Positions 51,578-59,987 of a stretch of DNA of 64,000 nucleotides are shown one piece after another (position 1 is the stretch's first letter; each line of letters opens with the position of its first letter). The stretch lies in contig NZ_PIPM01000002.1 of assembly GCF_003987175.1 (NCBI RefSeq), positions 1 to 64,000 of the forward strand, written 5' to 3'. The translations under genes and the position numbers were made by a program. The notes below the pieces were generated by a model that was given only the letters and a program-made list of their open reading frames with translations, was not told the origin of the DNA and ran no database searches. Source of the stretch: Aliidiomarina sanyensis (GTDB lineage Bacteria > Pseudomonadota > Gammaproteobacteria > Enterobacterales > Alteromonadaceae).

Positions 51578-53185
51578 ATGGCGATGAGCACTGTTGTAAC
51601 AGATACCCATAGCGCCCACGACGCGCACGATCACCACGATCACAAACCAACCGGCATTAAACGTTGGTTATTCACCACGAACCACAAAGATATCGGCACC
51701 ATGTATCTTTGGTTCAGTTTCCTTATGTTCCTCGTTGGCGGTTCAATGGCGTTAATGATTCGCGCCGAATTATTCCAACCTGGAATGCAATTGGTTGATC
51801 CGCATTTCTTCAACCAAATGACCACCATGCATGGGGTCATCATGGTCTTCGGGGCCGTCATGCCAGCGTTTGTTGGTTTGGCTAACTGGATGATTCCATT
51901 GATGATTGGTGCGCCAGATATGGCGCTACCTCGAATGAACAACTGGTCTTTCTGGATCTTGCCATTCGCGTTCCTCATTCTGTTGAGTTCCTTCTTGATG
52001 CCAGGCGGAGCGCCAGCATTTGGTTGGACCTTCTATGCTCCACTGTCCACGACCTACAGTACCGATTCCACGGCGCTGTTCGTGTTCAGTATGCATATCA
52101 TGGGGATGTCATCCATTATGGGTGCGATTAACGTGATCGTGACCATCATGAATATGCGCGCACCGGGCATGACGTACATGAAGATGCCATTGTTCGTTTG
52201 GACTTGGTTCATCACCGCATTCCTGCTGATTGCGGTCATGCCAGTTTTGGCAGGTGTGGTGACCATGGTCTTGACGGATAAATACTTCGGCACGTTCTTC
52301 TTCGACGCCGCCGGCGGTGGTGATCCCGTGTTGTTCCAGCATTTATTCTGGTTCTTCGGACATCCAGAAGTGTACATCATGATTCTGCCAAGCTTTGGTA
52401 TCGTCTCAGCGATCATCCCGGCGTTCGCGCGTAAACCGCTGTTTGGTTACGCCTCGATGGTTTATGCCACCGCATCGATCGCAGGTTTGTCTTTCCTCGT
52501 TTGGGCTCATCACATGTTCACCACTGGAATGCCAACCTTCGCGTCATTGTTCTTTATGTACATGACCATGTTGATTGCCGTTCCTACTGGGGTGAAGGTG
52601 TTTAACTGGGTCACGACCATGTGGCGCGGTGCGATGACATTCGAAACACCGATGCTGTTTGCAATTGCATTCGTCGTGCTGTTCACGATTGGAGGCCTTT
52701 CAGGAATCATGCTGGCGATTACCCCGGTCGATTACCAGTACCATGATACCTATTTCGTGGTGGCGCACTTCCACTACGTGCTGGTTAGTGGTGCGGTCTT
52801 CTCGATCATGGCAGCGGCCTATTATTGGCTTCCAAAGTGGTCCGGGGTCATGTACGACGACTTCCTCAGTAAGCTGCATTTCTGGGCCTCGCTGATTTCC
52901 GTCAACATTCTATTCTTCCCAATGCACTTTGTGGGATTAGCTGGAATGCCACGTCGGATTCCAGACTATGCACTGCAATTTGCAGACATCAACGCAATCG
53001 TTAGTGTCGGCGGATTCCTGTTTGGATTCTCACAGCTCATCTTCCTCGCTGTTGTGGTGAAAGCCGCACTGAAGAAGGGCGAGCCTGCCCCTGCGAAGCC
53101 ATGGGAAGGTGCTGAAGGTCTGGAATGGACGGTTCCATCACCGGCCCCGTACCACACCTTTGATGTTCCACCACAGGTGAAGTAA
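51578..53185 (+). CDS. coxA: Cytochrome c oxidase subunit I
   Basis: Subunit I holds heme a and the heme a3-CuB centre where oxygen is reduced. The 535-residue product has twelve membrane segments. Heme and copper ligands include TMHGVIMVFG, WFFGHPEVYIMILP with the His-Tyr pair, AHHMFT and HFHYVLVSGAVF. The N-terminus is His/Asp-rich (THSAHDAHDHHDHK). It starts 6 bp after coxB; two close ATG codons are possible starts. Confidence 0.97.
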   Translation: MAMSTVVTDTHSAHDAHDHHDHKPTGIKRWLFTTNHKDIGTMYLWFSFLMFLVGGSMALMIRAELFQPGMQLVDPHFFNQMTTMHGVIMVFGAVMPAFVGLANWMIPLMIGAPDMALPRMNNWSFWILPFAFLILLSSFLMPGGAPAFGWTFYAPLSTTYSTDSTALFVFSMHIMGMSSIMGAINVIVTIMNMRAPGMTYMKMPLFVWTWFITAFLLIAVMPVLAGVVTMVLTDKYFGTFFFDAAGGGDPVLFQHLFWFFGHPEVYIMILPSFGIVSAIIPAFARKPLFGYASMVYATASIAGLSFLVWAHHMFTTGMPTFASLFFMYMTMLIAVPTGVKVFNWVTTMWRGAMTFETPMLFAIAFVVLFTIGGLSGIMLAITPVDYQYHDTYFVVAHFHYVLVSGAVFSIMAAAYYWLPKWSGVMYDDFLSKLHFWASLISVNILFFPMHFVGLAGMPRRIPDYALQFADINAIVSVGGFLFGFSQLIFLAVVVKAALKKGEPAPAKPWEGAEGLEWTVPSPAPYHTFDVPPQVK

Positions 53186-53187
53186 CG

Positions 53188-53766
53188 ATGAATCAACAGC
53201 AACCGAAACGTCAGGACAACAGTCGGGTCATTACCCGGCTGTTAGCCTCCGTCATGATCATGTTCGCTTTTGGCTTTGCGCTTGTGCCTTTGTACGAAAA
53301 ATTCTGTGAGATCACCGGATTTAACGGCAGAACAAGCAGTAAGGCAGCAACCGCCGATAGTGGGATGCAAGTCGATCAATCACGGGTGATTACGGTCGAG
53401 TTCCATACACGCGTGAGTCGTGGTGTTCCATGGGAATTTCGTCCCGAAGTCCGATCGCTTCGGTTGCATCCTGGTGAAGTGAAAACCGTGAACTTTTATG
53501 TAGAGAACAAGACGAACCGCGACGTTGTCGCACAAGCCTTGCCTTCTGTTGCACCAGGTGAAGCCTCGTTATTTCTCAATAAAACCGAGTGCTTCTGTTT
53601 CGAGAATCAACCGCTAGCGGCAGGTGAAACTGCGGTCATGCCAATGCAGTTCTATCTCGATCCTGATTTACCCGACCATGTTCACCGGTTAACCCTTTCG
53701 TACATGATGTATGACCTGACTGAACAAGCTCGTCCGCGGACCGCGCGGGTCGAGCGTTCAGAATGA
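53188..53766 (+). CDS. ctaG: Cytochrome c oxidase assembly protein CtaG/Cox11
   Basis: CtaG delivers copper to the CuB site of subunit I. The 192-residue product has one N-terminal membrane segment (VMIMFAFGFALVPLYEKFCEITG) and a periplasmic immunoglobulin-like domain. The domain has the PWEFRPEVRSL strand and the copper motif ECFCFENQPL. Position between coxA and coxC is usual. It starts 2 bp after coxA. Confidence 0.95.
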   Translation: MNQQQPKRQDNSRVITRLLASVMIMFAFGFALVPLYEKFCEITGFNGRTSSKAATADSGMQVDQSRVITVEFHTRVSRGVPWEFRPEVRSLRLHPGEVKTVNFYVENKTNRDVVAQALPSVAPGEASLFLNKTECFCFENQPLAAGETAVMPMQFYLDPDLPDHVHRLTLSYMMYDLTEQARPRTARVERSE

Positions 53767-53777
53767 GGGAATGAAAA

Positions 53778-54665
53778 ATGAGCACAGAACAAAATAATCC
53801 ACAAAAATATTATGTGCCGGACCAAAGCATTTGGCCTTTGGTTGGCTCGGTTGCACTCGGCTTGATTGCCTTCGGTGCAGCGCACTACACAATCGAATTC
53901 TCACGCCAAGAAGCCGGTTTCGGTCATTGGGTCCTGCTCGCTGGCTTGGTTGTGCTACTCATCATGCTGGTTGGTTGGTTTGGTGACCAAATTCGTGAGT
54001 CCCGCGCCGGTTTATATAACGCCCAACTCGGACGGTCTTATCGTCAAGGCATGCTCTGGTTCATCTTCTCTGAAGTTATGTTCTTTATGGCATTCTTTGG
54101 TGCGCTCTTCTACGCACGTATGATTGCCGTTCCATGGCTTGGCGGAGCGAGCAACAACGAAATGACCAATCAAATTCTGTGGCCAAATTTCGAAGCTGCA
54201 TGGCCTCTGCTCAGCACGCCTTCCGGAATTGAAACACAGGCGATGGGATGGTTTGGACTTCCGTTGATCAACACCATTATCCTCGTGATCTCATCCGTCA
54301 CCTTGCATTTTGCGCATGTGGGACTTGAAGAGGGTAAGCGGAAAAAGCTGATTAATTGGCTGATTGCGACCATTGTCTTAGGTCTCATATTCTTGGGTTT
54401 ACAGATGTATGAGTACGTCTACGCGTATCGCGATCTCGGGCTAACGCTTCAGTCAGGAATTTATGGGAATACGTTCTTCTTGCTCACTGGCTTCCACGGC
54501 TTACATGTGACGCTCGGAGCGATCCTCCTGATCGTGATGTTGTTCCGTTGTTGGGCAGGACATTTCTCTAAGAACGACCAATTCGCATTCCAAGCCTCTG
54601 CTTGGTACTGGCATTTCGTCGATGTGGTTTGGATCTGCTTGTTTGTATTCGTCTATATCTTGTAA
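53778..54665 (+). CDS. coxC: Cytochrome c oxidase subunit III
   Basis: Subunit III stabilises the oxidase core. The 295-residue product has seven membrane segments with FIFSEVMFFMAFFGALF, HFAHVGLEEGKRKKL and the C-terminal FLLTGFHGLHVTLGA and AWYWHFVDVVWICLFVFVYI. It is 11 bp after ctaG. A hairpin and an antisense DUF2909 gene follow. Confidence 0.96.
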   Translation: MSTEQNNPQKYYVPDQSIWPLVGSVALGLIAFGAAHYTIEFSRQEAGFGHWVLLAGLVVLLIMLVGWFGDQIRESRAGLYNAQLGRSYRQGMLWFIFSEVMFFMAFFGALFYARMIAVPWLGGASNNEMTNQILWPNFEAAWPLLSTPSGIETQAMGWFGLPLINTIILVISSVTLHFAHVGLEEGKRKKLINWLIATIVLGLIFLGLQMYEYVYAYRDLGLTLQSGIYGNTFFLLTGFHGLHVTLGAILLIVMLFRCWAGHFSKNDQFAFQASAWYWHFVDVVWICLFVFVYIL

Positions 54666-54672
54666 GAAAACG

Positions 54673-54697
54673 AGCGCCCCTGCTCAGTAGGGGCGCT
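54673..54697 (-). terminator. Terminator between coxC and the DUF2909 gene
   Basis: AGCGCCCCT pairs with AGGGGCGCT across 7 nt. The minus strand has the better T-run (CGTTTTCTT). The loop contains the stop codon of the DUF2909 gene, so the stem starts within its last codons. It probably serves the minus-strand gene; the plus strand has only GATTCATT. Confidence 0.75.
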
Positions 54698-54902
54698 GAT
54701 TCATTGTGGTGATATCCAAGGCCAAGGCCAGAATCACCAAAATTAGCACAACCGCCGAGAACAAAACGCGGCGACCAATAAAATGAGACATGGGAGGCGC
54801 GTCTGGATCATTTTTCAGCGCACTAAATAGCCCCCGGAACAGGTTGACAATGATGTATAGCAGTAACGCAACCAGTACGATTTTTAGAATGACGTTTAAC
54901 AC
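54684..54902 (-). CDS. Twin-transmembrane protein of the DUF2909 family
   Basis: The 72-residue product has two membrane segments (LKIVLVALLLYIIVNLFRGL and VLFSAVVLILVILALALD) joined by KNDPDAPPMSHFIGRR. This is the pattern of the DUF2909 family, often found in cox clusters; function unknown. It is read against the cox genes, ending in a hairpin, with a GTG start at 54902 (AGAGG 7 nt upstream). The start lies 22 bp from that of surf1, divergent, so a short shared promoter region is likely. Confidence 0.8.
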   Translation of the reverse strand: MLNVILKIVLVALLLYIIVNLFRGLFSALKNDPDAPPMSHFIGRRVLFSAVVLILVILALALDITTMNQRPY

Positions 54903-54923
54903 CTTAGGTCCTCTGTAGTTGTT

Positions 54924-55679
54924 ATGGCAGTCCTTCGCGTCGGTTCATTATTATTTCGACTCCATCCTGGAGCACTTCTTGTTACTTTGCTTGCGATTGC
55001 AATCATGGTCAAGCTAGGTTTGTGGCAAATTGATCGTGGTCTGGAAAAACAGGCCATTATGGATCGCCATGCTGACGCCCCGCATATTTATCAACCCAAT
55101 GCGCAGACCATTGCGCACTTGGAAGCGGATACTCGTATTAGCGTCCGTGCCACGCTCGATACCGAGCGCTATTTTCTAATCGATAACCAAATCCTGCATG
55201 GCCGCGCTGGATACCACGTCGTTGCCCTGGCGACAGCCCCTGAGTTTGACGGTGAATATCTTCCGGTAAACCTCGGTTGGGTTGCTGCCGGAATTGACCG
55301 CTCAACTTTTCCAGAAATCACGCTCCCGGAGGGTGAGCTCGCACTCGACGGCCGAATCCGGATTCCTTCGAGCCGACCTTTTTTGCTACAAGAACAAACG
55401 TTCACGCCACCGGAAAGCTGGCCTGTCCGCATCCAATTTCCAGAGCTTGATAAGCTTCGCGAGGGAATGCGCATCCCTCTCATGCCCGTTATTTTGCTAC
55501 TCGCGGAGGATAATCCCCTTGGATTTCCACGGGAGTGGCCTGTCGTCGTCATGACGCCGCAACGTCACTATGCCTACGCCGTTCAATGGTTTGGCCTTGC
55601 GATCGCGGCGTTTGTGGTGTTTTTCGTCGCCAGTCGTCTGCGAGCAAAAGACGACGACGCGAAGTCGTACGAGGAGTAA
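54924..55679 (+). CDS. surf1: SURF1 family cytochrome oxidase assembly protein
   Basis: SURF1 helps insert heme a into subunit I. The 251-residue product has membrane segments at both ends (LVTLLAIAIMVKLGLWQIDR and AVQWFGLAIAAFVVFFVASR) with a periplasmic domain between. Family motifs include LGLWQIDRGLEK, GYHVVALA and VNLGWVA. It follows the DUF2909 gene divergently and is 2 bp upstream of the next gene. Confidence 0.92.
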   Translation: MAVLRVGSLLFRLHPGALLVTLLAIAIMVKLGLWQIDRGLEKQAIMDRHADAPHIYQPNAQTIAHLEADTRISVRATLDTERYFLIDNQILHGRAGYHVVALATAPEFDGEYLPVNLGWVAAGIDRSTFPEITLPEGELALDGRIRIPSSRPFLLQEQTFTPPESWPVRIQFPELDKLREGMRIPLMPVILLLAEDNPLGFPREWPVVVMTPQRHYAYAVQWFGLAIAAFVVFFVASRLRAKDDDAKSYEE

Positions 55680-55681
55680 CC

Positions 55682-56254
55682 ATGAACTCACCCGATGTAG
55701 AACAACAAAAAAAACGAAATCGCCGGGTTTTATTAACGATTGCGTTGGTGTTTATTTTGCCGTTGACCCTTGCCAAGCTTGTCTTAGCACTTGGTTGGTA
55801 TGAGCCCGGTGTTTCCCAAAAAGGAAATCTAGTTGAACCGGAACTGCAGATTCACACGGACGATAATGCCATGCTTCCTGCGACATGGCGGATTGCCTAT
55901 CGTATGCCCGAGACCTGTGATAGCGCATGTGAGAATGCCCTGTATGTCAGTGGTCAATTGTTCCATGCCCTTGGACGCCAACAGAGTCGGGTGACGCCGG
56001 TAGCGATCCGTGGTGGCGAAGCAGCAGATACACTTCCGTCGCTGCCAGAAGATAATACCGTGCAACTGCTCACCGTCGAGGGTGCATATCAGCAACTCGG
56101 TGCCATTCCAGAGCATAGCTTGATGATTATTGACCCGGTTGGCACCGTTATTTTGTGGTATCCCGGTAGCGCGGATCGGCGTGAAGCGATCTTGCATGGA
56201 CGCGATTTACTCTCAGATCTTCAAAAATTATTAAAACTATCGCGGGTCGGTTGA
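55682..56254 (+). CDS. Membrane-anchored SCO-like protein of the cox cluster
   Basis: The 190-residue product has one N-terminal membrane segment (LLTIALVFILPLTLAKLVLAL) and a periplasmic domain with CDSAC at about residues 79-83. This CxxxC recalls the copper site CPDIC of SCO proteins, and the domain length fits a thioredoxin-like fold (MIIDPVGTVILWYPG late in the chain). It is not a clear SCO by sequence and no gene symbol is given. ATG 55682 has GGAG 5 nt upstream and starts 2 bp after the surf1 stop. A role in oxidase maturation is inferred from position. Confidence 0.7.
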   Translation: MNSPDVEQQKKRNRRVLLTIALVFILPLTLAKLVLALGWYEPGVSQKGNLVEPELQIHTDDNAMLPATWRIAYRMPETCDSACENALYVSGQLFHALGRQQSRVTPVAIRGGEAADTLPSLPEDNTVQLLTVEGAYQQLGAIPEHSLMIIDPVGTVILWYPGSADRREAILHGRDLLSDLQKLLKLSRVG

Positions 56255-56264
56255 GGTATTGGCG

Positions 56265-57275
56265 ATGAAAAAATTAACAGCATTTTCTCTTGGTTTCGTC
56301 TTAGTCGTTATTATTCTTGGTGCGTACACGCGTTTGACCGATGCGGGACTTGGGTGCCCGGACTGGCCTGGTTGTTATGGATTTTTGACAGTCCCTCACG
56401 CTGAATATCGGGTCGAAAAGGCTGAAATGCGTTTCCCTGAGGCTCCGCTTGATCATTTCAAAGCCTGGAACGAAATGATTCATCGCTATGCGGCAGGGAT
56501 TCTCGGACTCCTCGTTTTGGCGATGGCCATTATTGCGATACGTCGCAGACGTGCTGGTGTGACGAACAAACCCTACAAGCTTCCGATCGGTCTACTTGCA
56601 CTGATCACATTCCAGGCAGCACTTGGGGCATGGACTGTGACCATGGCGTTGCAGCCGGTCATTGTGATGCTCCATCTGATGGGTGGCTTTACCACGTTTA
56701 CATTGCTTGCGCTTTTGTACATGCGAGAAGCAGAAGTTCCTATTCCCCTTGAGCACTCCATGGTTCCACTACAAAAAATAGCGATGGTCGCTTTGGTGGT
56801 CGTCATTATTCAAATCATGTTGGGGGGTTGGGTCGCGGCGAACTATGCAGCGCTCGCGTGTACAGCGTTGCCTATCTGTGAGGGCAACTGGTGGTCACGA
56901 CTCGATCTCCTAGGAGCGTTAACCGTGCCTCCAGCGGACAACTATGAGTTTGGCGTACACAATTACGAACAACGTATGACCATGCATGTTTTCCACCGTA
57001 TCGGTGCATTCGTTGTGCTCGCTGTCATGGCGAAGCTGTTGTGGTCTATGTGGCAACGGGCGACCACCGAATGGTTTAAACGCATGACATTGGTTCTTAC
57101 CGTTCTGCTGGTGGTACAAATTGCTCTGGGCGTTACCAATGTCGTCGCCAGTCTGCCATTACTGATTGCAGTTGCACACAACGCGGTCGGTGCGCTATTA
57201 ATGGTGGCTCTCGTAATCTTGAATTACAGCCTGGTCAAAATAAAACAACAACAAAAGGAGGTGAGTCATGGCTAA
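56265..57275 (+). CDS. ctaA: Heme A synthase
   Basis: CtaA oxidises the methyl group of heme O to formyl, giving heme A. The 336-residue membrane protein has eight segments and family motifs [21 protein letters not shown] near the N-terminus in two parts, [20 protein letters not shown] and [10 protein letters not shown], with the heme His residues. ATG 56265 has GAGG 8 nt upstream; the TTG two codons before is less likely. It overlaps ctaB by 8 bp. Confidence 0.96.
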   Translation: MKKLTAFSLGFVLVVIILGAYTRLTDAGLGCPDWPGCYGFLTVPHAEYRVEKAEMRFPEAPLDHFKAWNEMIHRYAAGILGLLVLAMAIIAIRRRRAGVTNKPYKLPIGLLALITFQAALGAWTVTMALQPVIVMLHLMGGFTTFTLLALLYMREAEVPIPLEHSMVPLQKIAMVALVVVIIQIMLGGWVAANYAALACTALPICEGNWWSRLDLLGALTVPPADNYEFGVHNYEQRMTMHVFHRIGAFVVLAVMAKLLWSMWQRATTEWFKRMTLVLTVLLVVQIALGVTNVVASLPLLIAVAHNAVGALLMVALVILNYSLVKIKQQQKEVSHG

Positions 57276-58155
57276 CCCAGTTGCATTAACTCACCGCGCA
57301 AGCTGGCGTGATTATTTGGAATTAACCAAGCCTCGTGTTGTCGCACTCTTGCTACTCACTGCGGTGGTTGGCATGGCGCTTGCGACACCCACATGGGTCG
57401 CTTGGGATATCCTGATTCCGGCTTTGATTGGCATCGGCTTAATGGCCGGCTCTGCGGCGGCATTAAATCACTTGGTTGATCGTCATATTGATGCGCGGAT
57501 GGCGCGCACACTGCGTCGTCCACTTCCAACAGGTTCGTTATCGCCCCGTCGTGTTCTGATGTTTGCGGCCATCATTGGCACCTTGGGCTATGTGATTCTT
57601 GATCTGTTTGTGAACCGCATCACGGCACTCTTAACCCTAGCAAGTTTGGTCGGTTACGCGGTGATTTACACCATGTACCTGAAGCGAGCGACGCCACAGA
57701 ACATCGTGATTGGCGGACTCGCGGGTGCCGCACCACCCTTACTTGGGTGGACCGCCGTCACCGGTGAGATTCACGCATTCCCATTACTCTTAGTGATGAT
57801 TGTATTCGCTTGGACGCCTCCGCATTTCTGGGCGCTCGCAGTCCACCGTGCAAAAGATTATGCCCGCGCCGAAATTCCGATGTTGCCAGTAACACACGGT
57901 ATCGACTTCACGAAGACCTGCATTTTTCTATACACCGTTTTGTTGACCGTGATTTGCATCTTGCCTTATCTGGTCGGAATGAGTGGGCTCATCTATCTGG
58001 TCGGTGTCACAGTGCTAAATATCATCTTCCTGGCCTACGCATGGAAGCTGAAATTTAATCCGGGCAAGTTTACCGCGTGGAACATGTTTAAGTTCTCAAT
58101 CTGGCACCTGATGCTTCTGTTTGTATTGTTGTTAGTAGACCACTACGTGCGTTAA
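57268..58155 (+). CDS. ctaB: Protoheme IX farnesyltransferase
   Basis: CtaB (CyoE) adds the farnesyl group to heme B, making heme O for CtaA. The 295-residue UbiA-type membrane protein has nine segments. The Asp-rich sites are [20 protein letters not shown] and the later [20 protein letters not shown]. Start ATG 57268 has a near-perfect AAGGAGGTGA site and overlaps the end of ctaA, so the pair is coupled. Confidence 0.96.
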   Translation: MANPVALTHRASWRDYLELTKPRVVALLLLTAVVGMALATPTWVAWDILIPALIGIGLMAGSAAALNHLVDRHIDARMARTLRRPLPTGSLSPRRVLMFAAIIGTLGYVILDLFVNRITALLTLASLVGYAVIYTMYLKRATPQNIVIGGLAGAAPPLLGWTAVTGEIHAFPLLLVMIVFAWTPPHFWALAVHRAKDYARAEIPMLPVTHGIDFTKTCIFLYTVLLTVICILPYLVGMSGLIYLVGVTVLNIIFLAYAWKLKFNPGKFTAWNMFKFSIWHLMLLFVLLLVDHYVR

Positions 58156-58199
58156 CACCACAACAGATCGGTCCCTAAAGAAATGGTTTTGGTTGGATT

Positions 58200-58853
58200 A
58201 TGTTGAAAAAGATTCTGTTGCTGATCGCAATGCTCGCTGTCGCAGTCCTTGGAAGTGTGAGTTACCTCAAAATAACCGAAGTCTCGGAACCGACGCTTGC
58301 TTCAGCGCGTATTTACGATGCGCCACGCGCCATTGAACCTTTTATTCTCGAAGGAACTCGCGGCGCTGAAGTGACTGAGAGCGCACTCCAAGGCCAATGG
58401 ACATTACTCTTCACGGGCTATACATTCTGCCCAGATATTTGCCCGACCACCATGGCCTTTCTCAAAAGTCGCTGGTCGCAACTGGCCGATGCCACCGACT
58501 TCCCGGTAGAAGTCTGGATGATTAGCGTCGATCCCCAGCGTGATGATATTGAGCGGCTTGGCATGTACGTAAACTTCTTCGGGGACGGTTTTTTTGGGGT
58601 ACGAGCGGAGCACAAACACTTGTTTCCATTCGTTCGCAACATTGGGTTGATGTATTCAATACCCGATGAAGACGAGACAAACTACCTCGTCAACCACAGC
58701 TCGGCTATTATCTTGGTCAATCCCGCCGGTCAACAGCAAGCTATCTTTCGGCCTAGCCATGAGCTTGGGCAAATGCCTACGGTCAACCCCAATGAGTTAG
58801 TAAGTGACTTTGGGAAAATTGTCCGCTACCTAGAGCGTGTTTACGCATTTTAA
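58200..58853 (+). CDS. sco: SCO1/SenC family copper chaperone
   Basis: SCO proteins carry copper to CuA of subunit II. The 217-residue product has an N-terminal anchor (KILLLIAMLAVAVLGSVSYL) and a thioredoxin-like domain. The domain has FCPDICPTT (copper Cys pair), the loop ISVDPQRDD and the third ligand His in LVNHSSAII. It ends the cox cluster. Its last codons and stop sit within a hairpin AGAGCGTGT / ACACGCTCT (58832-58863) without a clear T-run. Confidence 0.95.
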   Translation: MLKKILLLIAMLAVAVLGSVSYLKITEVSEPTLASARIYDAPRAIEPFILEGTRGAEVTESALQGQWTLLFTGYTFCPDICPTTMAFLKSRWSQLADATDFPVEVWMISVDPQRDDIERLGMYVNFFGDGFFGVRAEHKHLFPFVRNIGLMYSIPDEDETNYLVNHSSAIILVNPAGQQQAIFRPSHELGQMPTVNPNELVSDFGKIVRYLERVYAF

Positions 58854-58883
58854 GACACGCTCTCGGCAAGCTCGTGCTCGACT

Positions 58884-59966
58884 TTACTGCGGCCATGTCC
58901 CCTGCTCGTCCGGGCGAATCCACTGAATCGAGTACCAATAGAACCGACCCGGCTTACTGATGCTGGGCGCTGTGCAGTTATAACGCTGGCGACCAATCCC
59001 AATCGGCTCGGACGCTTGTACGCGGAACGTTTGATCATCGATCCACTCAGGGGGGTGGGGGTGGCTTCGGATAAAGCAGTTCACTTGGTGACGATGAATG
59101 TCTTCCATATCCAATTTCAATTCGAGTACCGGCTTGGTGTCAGTGTGGTCCAAGAGGGTATCCGTGTAACGAGCTTCTAGCACCGGGAGATTTAACGCGG
59201 CCATCTTCGTGCCGAGCGTCCGCAAGTTGGCATAAATACCGGCTGCAGCAAACCGCGGGGCGGCTCGAAAATCGCTATGCGCGCCAAACCCACCAGAATG
59301 CTGGCCAAATCCAAAGAAGCCCAGCTCCTTCACCAAGTCCGCTAGTTTGTTGTCATATTCACCGTAGGGGTAGGCAAAAATCTTGTAACTAACGCCCACT
59401 TCATCTTTAATCTTCTGCTCCGCGCTCAGAATGTTCTCACGCATCCGCGCCAGCCACTGACGCTCGGACTCGCCGTCAATGCGCCGCGGCATATGCGAGT
59501 GGTCTGTCGAGTGGTTTGCGATGACGACGCCTTCTTCATGCAAGGTGCGAATTTGATCCCAACTCATATATTGGCCTGGGCGCTCGCCAATGGGGTCCGT
59601 TGCCACAAAGAGCGTCCATGGCACATCAAACTCATTCAAAATAGGACGGCCATTGGTGAAAATATTCTGATATGCGTCATCAAATGTAATCACGACGGAC
59701 TTTTCAGGGATTGCTTTTTCGCCCCGTGCAGCCGCAATCGCATCGCGAATATCAATCACCGTAAAGTCGTTGTCCTTGAGATATTGCAAGTGCTCTCGCA
59801 ACTCATCCTCTGTTACACTCGTTACGCGGGGTGTCCGGTCACTGACATGATGGTAAAGGAGAATCGATGCATGGGCATCGCCCGAAGCGTGGCTCTCCTT
59901 GGGAACAAGCATAAAAGCGCCATACAGCGCGACACCGCATAAAAAAAGAAGAATACTTTTGCGCAT
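58884..59966 (-). CDS. Exported polysaccharide deacetylase
   Basis: The 360-residue product has a signal peptide (about 1-27) and a NodB-type deacetylase domain. Its metal and catalytic motifs are ILLYHHVSD, VITFDDAYQNIF near 93-104 and NHSTDHSHM near 150. An FAYPYGEYD strand follows. A C-terminal extension of about 130 residues (RAAPRFAAAG onward, including LELKLDMEDIHRHQVNCFIRS in parts) is unusual and unrecognised. The substrate, possibly poly-N-acetylglucosamine-like glycan, is not known. Ribosome-binding site GGAGG lies 5 nt ahead of ATG 59966. It is convergent with sco and divergent from the MATE gene by 21 bp. Confidence 0.85.
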   Translation of the reverse strand: MRKSILLFLCGVALYGAFMLVPKESHASGDAHASILLYHHVSDRTPRVTSVTEDELREHLQYLKDNDFTVIDIRDAIAAARGEKAIPEKSVVITFDDAYQNIFTNGRPILNEFDVPWTLFVATDPIGERPGQYMSWDQIRTLHEEGVVIANHSTDHSHMPRRIDGESERQWLARMRENILSAEQKIKDEVGVSYKIFAYPYGEYDNKLADLVKELGFFGFGQHSGGFGAHSDFRAAPRFAAAGIYANLRTLGTKMAALNLPVLEARYTDTLLDHTDTKPVLELKLDMEDIHRHQVNCFIRSHPHPPEWIDDQTFRVQASEPIGIGRQRYNCTAPSISKPGRFYWYSIQWIRPDEQGTWPQ

Positions 59967-59987
59967 GAAACCTCCGGAGCTCTGTGT

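Noticed and set aside
58832..58863. Terminator at the end of sco
   Set aside because: The 9-bp stem is real but it spans the stop codon, has a 14-nt loop and lacks a T-run on either strand.
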